This document shows positions 32,985 to 33,168 of a stretch of DNA of 33,168 bases, one piece after another. This DNA is from Chitinophagales bacterium. Lineage in GTDB: Bacteria > Bacteroidota > Bacteroidia > Chitinophagales > JABDMM01. The notes beneath the pieces are model-generated. The model worked only from the letters and a program-made list of their open reading frames with translations, made no database searches and was not told the DNA's origin. The translations under genes were made by a program, and so were the position numbers. Each line of letters opens with the position of its first letter. Within the stretch, counting starts at the first letter, position 1. The stretch spans positions 1 through 33,168 of the forward strand of contig JABDMM010000067.1 in NCBI GenBank assembly GCA_013001465.1, written 5' to 3'.

Positions 32985-33168
32985 ATGAGCAGACTAGGTG
33001 ATATTGTATATCGTTTGCGATTGAAGAGAGTCGTAATTCCACTTATTATAGGTTTAGCTCTTACCGGATACATTATGTATCAGAGTTTCGATTTTTCAAC
33101 TTTTAAAGAGATAAAGTGGGACTCTACGCTTATTTTATTCCTTGTCTTGGCTTTATCCACAAATGCAG
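32985..33168 (+). CDS. Start of a polytopic membrane protein, LPG-synthase-TM/UPF0104-like (3' end outside window)
   Basis: The first 61 codons are visible, beginning one base after the scpA stop. They read a basic N-terminus (MSRLGDIVYRLRLKRV), a transmembrane helix (VVIPLIIGLALTGYIMYQSF), a short polar loop FDFSTFKEIKWDST and the start of a second helix (LILFLVLALSTNA). This resembles the beginning of Bacteroidota lysylphosphatidylglycerol-synthase transmembrane (flippase-like) proteins, where a single helix is followed by a Trp-containing loop. Too little is present to be sure. Confidence 0.5.
   Translation, partial: MSRLGDIVYRLRLKRVVIPLIIGLALTGYIMYQSFDFSTFKEIKWDSTLILFLVLALSTNA

Noticed and set aside
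1..33168. tRNA/rRNA genes, CRISPR arrays, insertion sequences, integrases, phage or toxin-antitoxin genes
   Set aside because: No cloverleaf-like sequence, spaced direct repeats, transposase or integrase motifs or terminal inverted repeats were found by reading; a tRNAscan or CRISPR finder run would be decisive.

Overview
The window comes from an AT-rich member of the Bacteroidota, probably a Flavobacteriia-like lineage. Four things point there: a C-terminal type IX secretion (T9SS) sorting domain, DUF5777/YceI/DUF1573/DUF1800/DUF1501 proteins, several promoters of the Bacteroidota form TTTG-N(~20)-TAnnTTTG, and frequent TTG/GTG starts without clear Shine-Dalgarno sequences. Genus cannot be named from this sequence. 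Genes are packed tightly with many stop/start overlaps. No gene-free stretch exceeds 300 bases; the longest is the 286-base divergent region at 15269-15554.

Layout. (1) 1-3335: 3' part of a very large modular secreted T9SS protein, closed by a strong terminator. (2) 3510-5241: an ECF sigma factor overlapping a single-pass membrane protein with a TPR tail, probably its regulator. (3) 5296-8301: a tight five-gene run of a membrane-anchored OB-fold protein, two c-type cytochrome lipoproteins (including unusual CX4CH haem sites), a secreted YceI protein and a DUF5777 beta-barrel-like protein. This is the most unusual locus here. (4) 8298-15268, minus strand: a VOC protein and a complete tetR-tolC-adaptor-RND efflux operon. 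(5) 15555-17135: a DUF1573 exported protein, then rlmN, whose promoter appears to use the terminator T-tract of the preceding gene. (6) 17299-20022: a secreted M16 metalloprotease pair, one catalytic and one non-catalytic. (7) 20016-23357, minus: gamma-glutamyltransferase followed by an MscS-family channel. (8) 23444-26082: a DUF1800/DUF1501 pair in which only the second protein has an export (Tat-like) signal. (9) 26075-29798, minus: mannose-1-phosphate guanylyltransferase, a methionine-type aminotransferase, a fatty acid hydroxylase/sterol desaturase and a thioredoxin-type arsenate reductase. (10) 29975 to the end: recQ, scpA and the start of a polytopic membrane protein.

Most of the window is ordinary chromosomal housekeeping and envelope biology. 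I see no tRNA or rRNA gene, CRISPR array, insertion sequence, integrase or phage gene. The best candidates for under-described biology are the cytochrome/YceI/DUF5777 locus, the DUF1800/DUF1501 pair, the sigma/TPR-membrane-protein pair, and a 50-codon ORF antisense to the end of rlmN.
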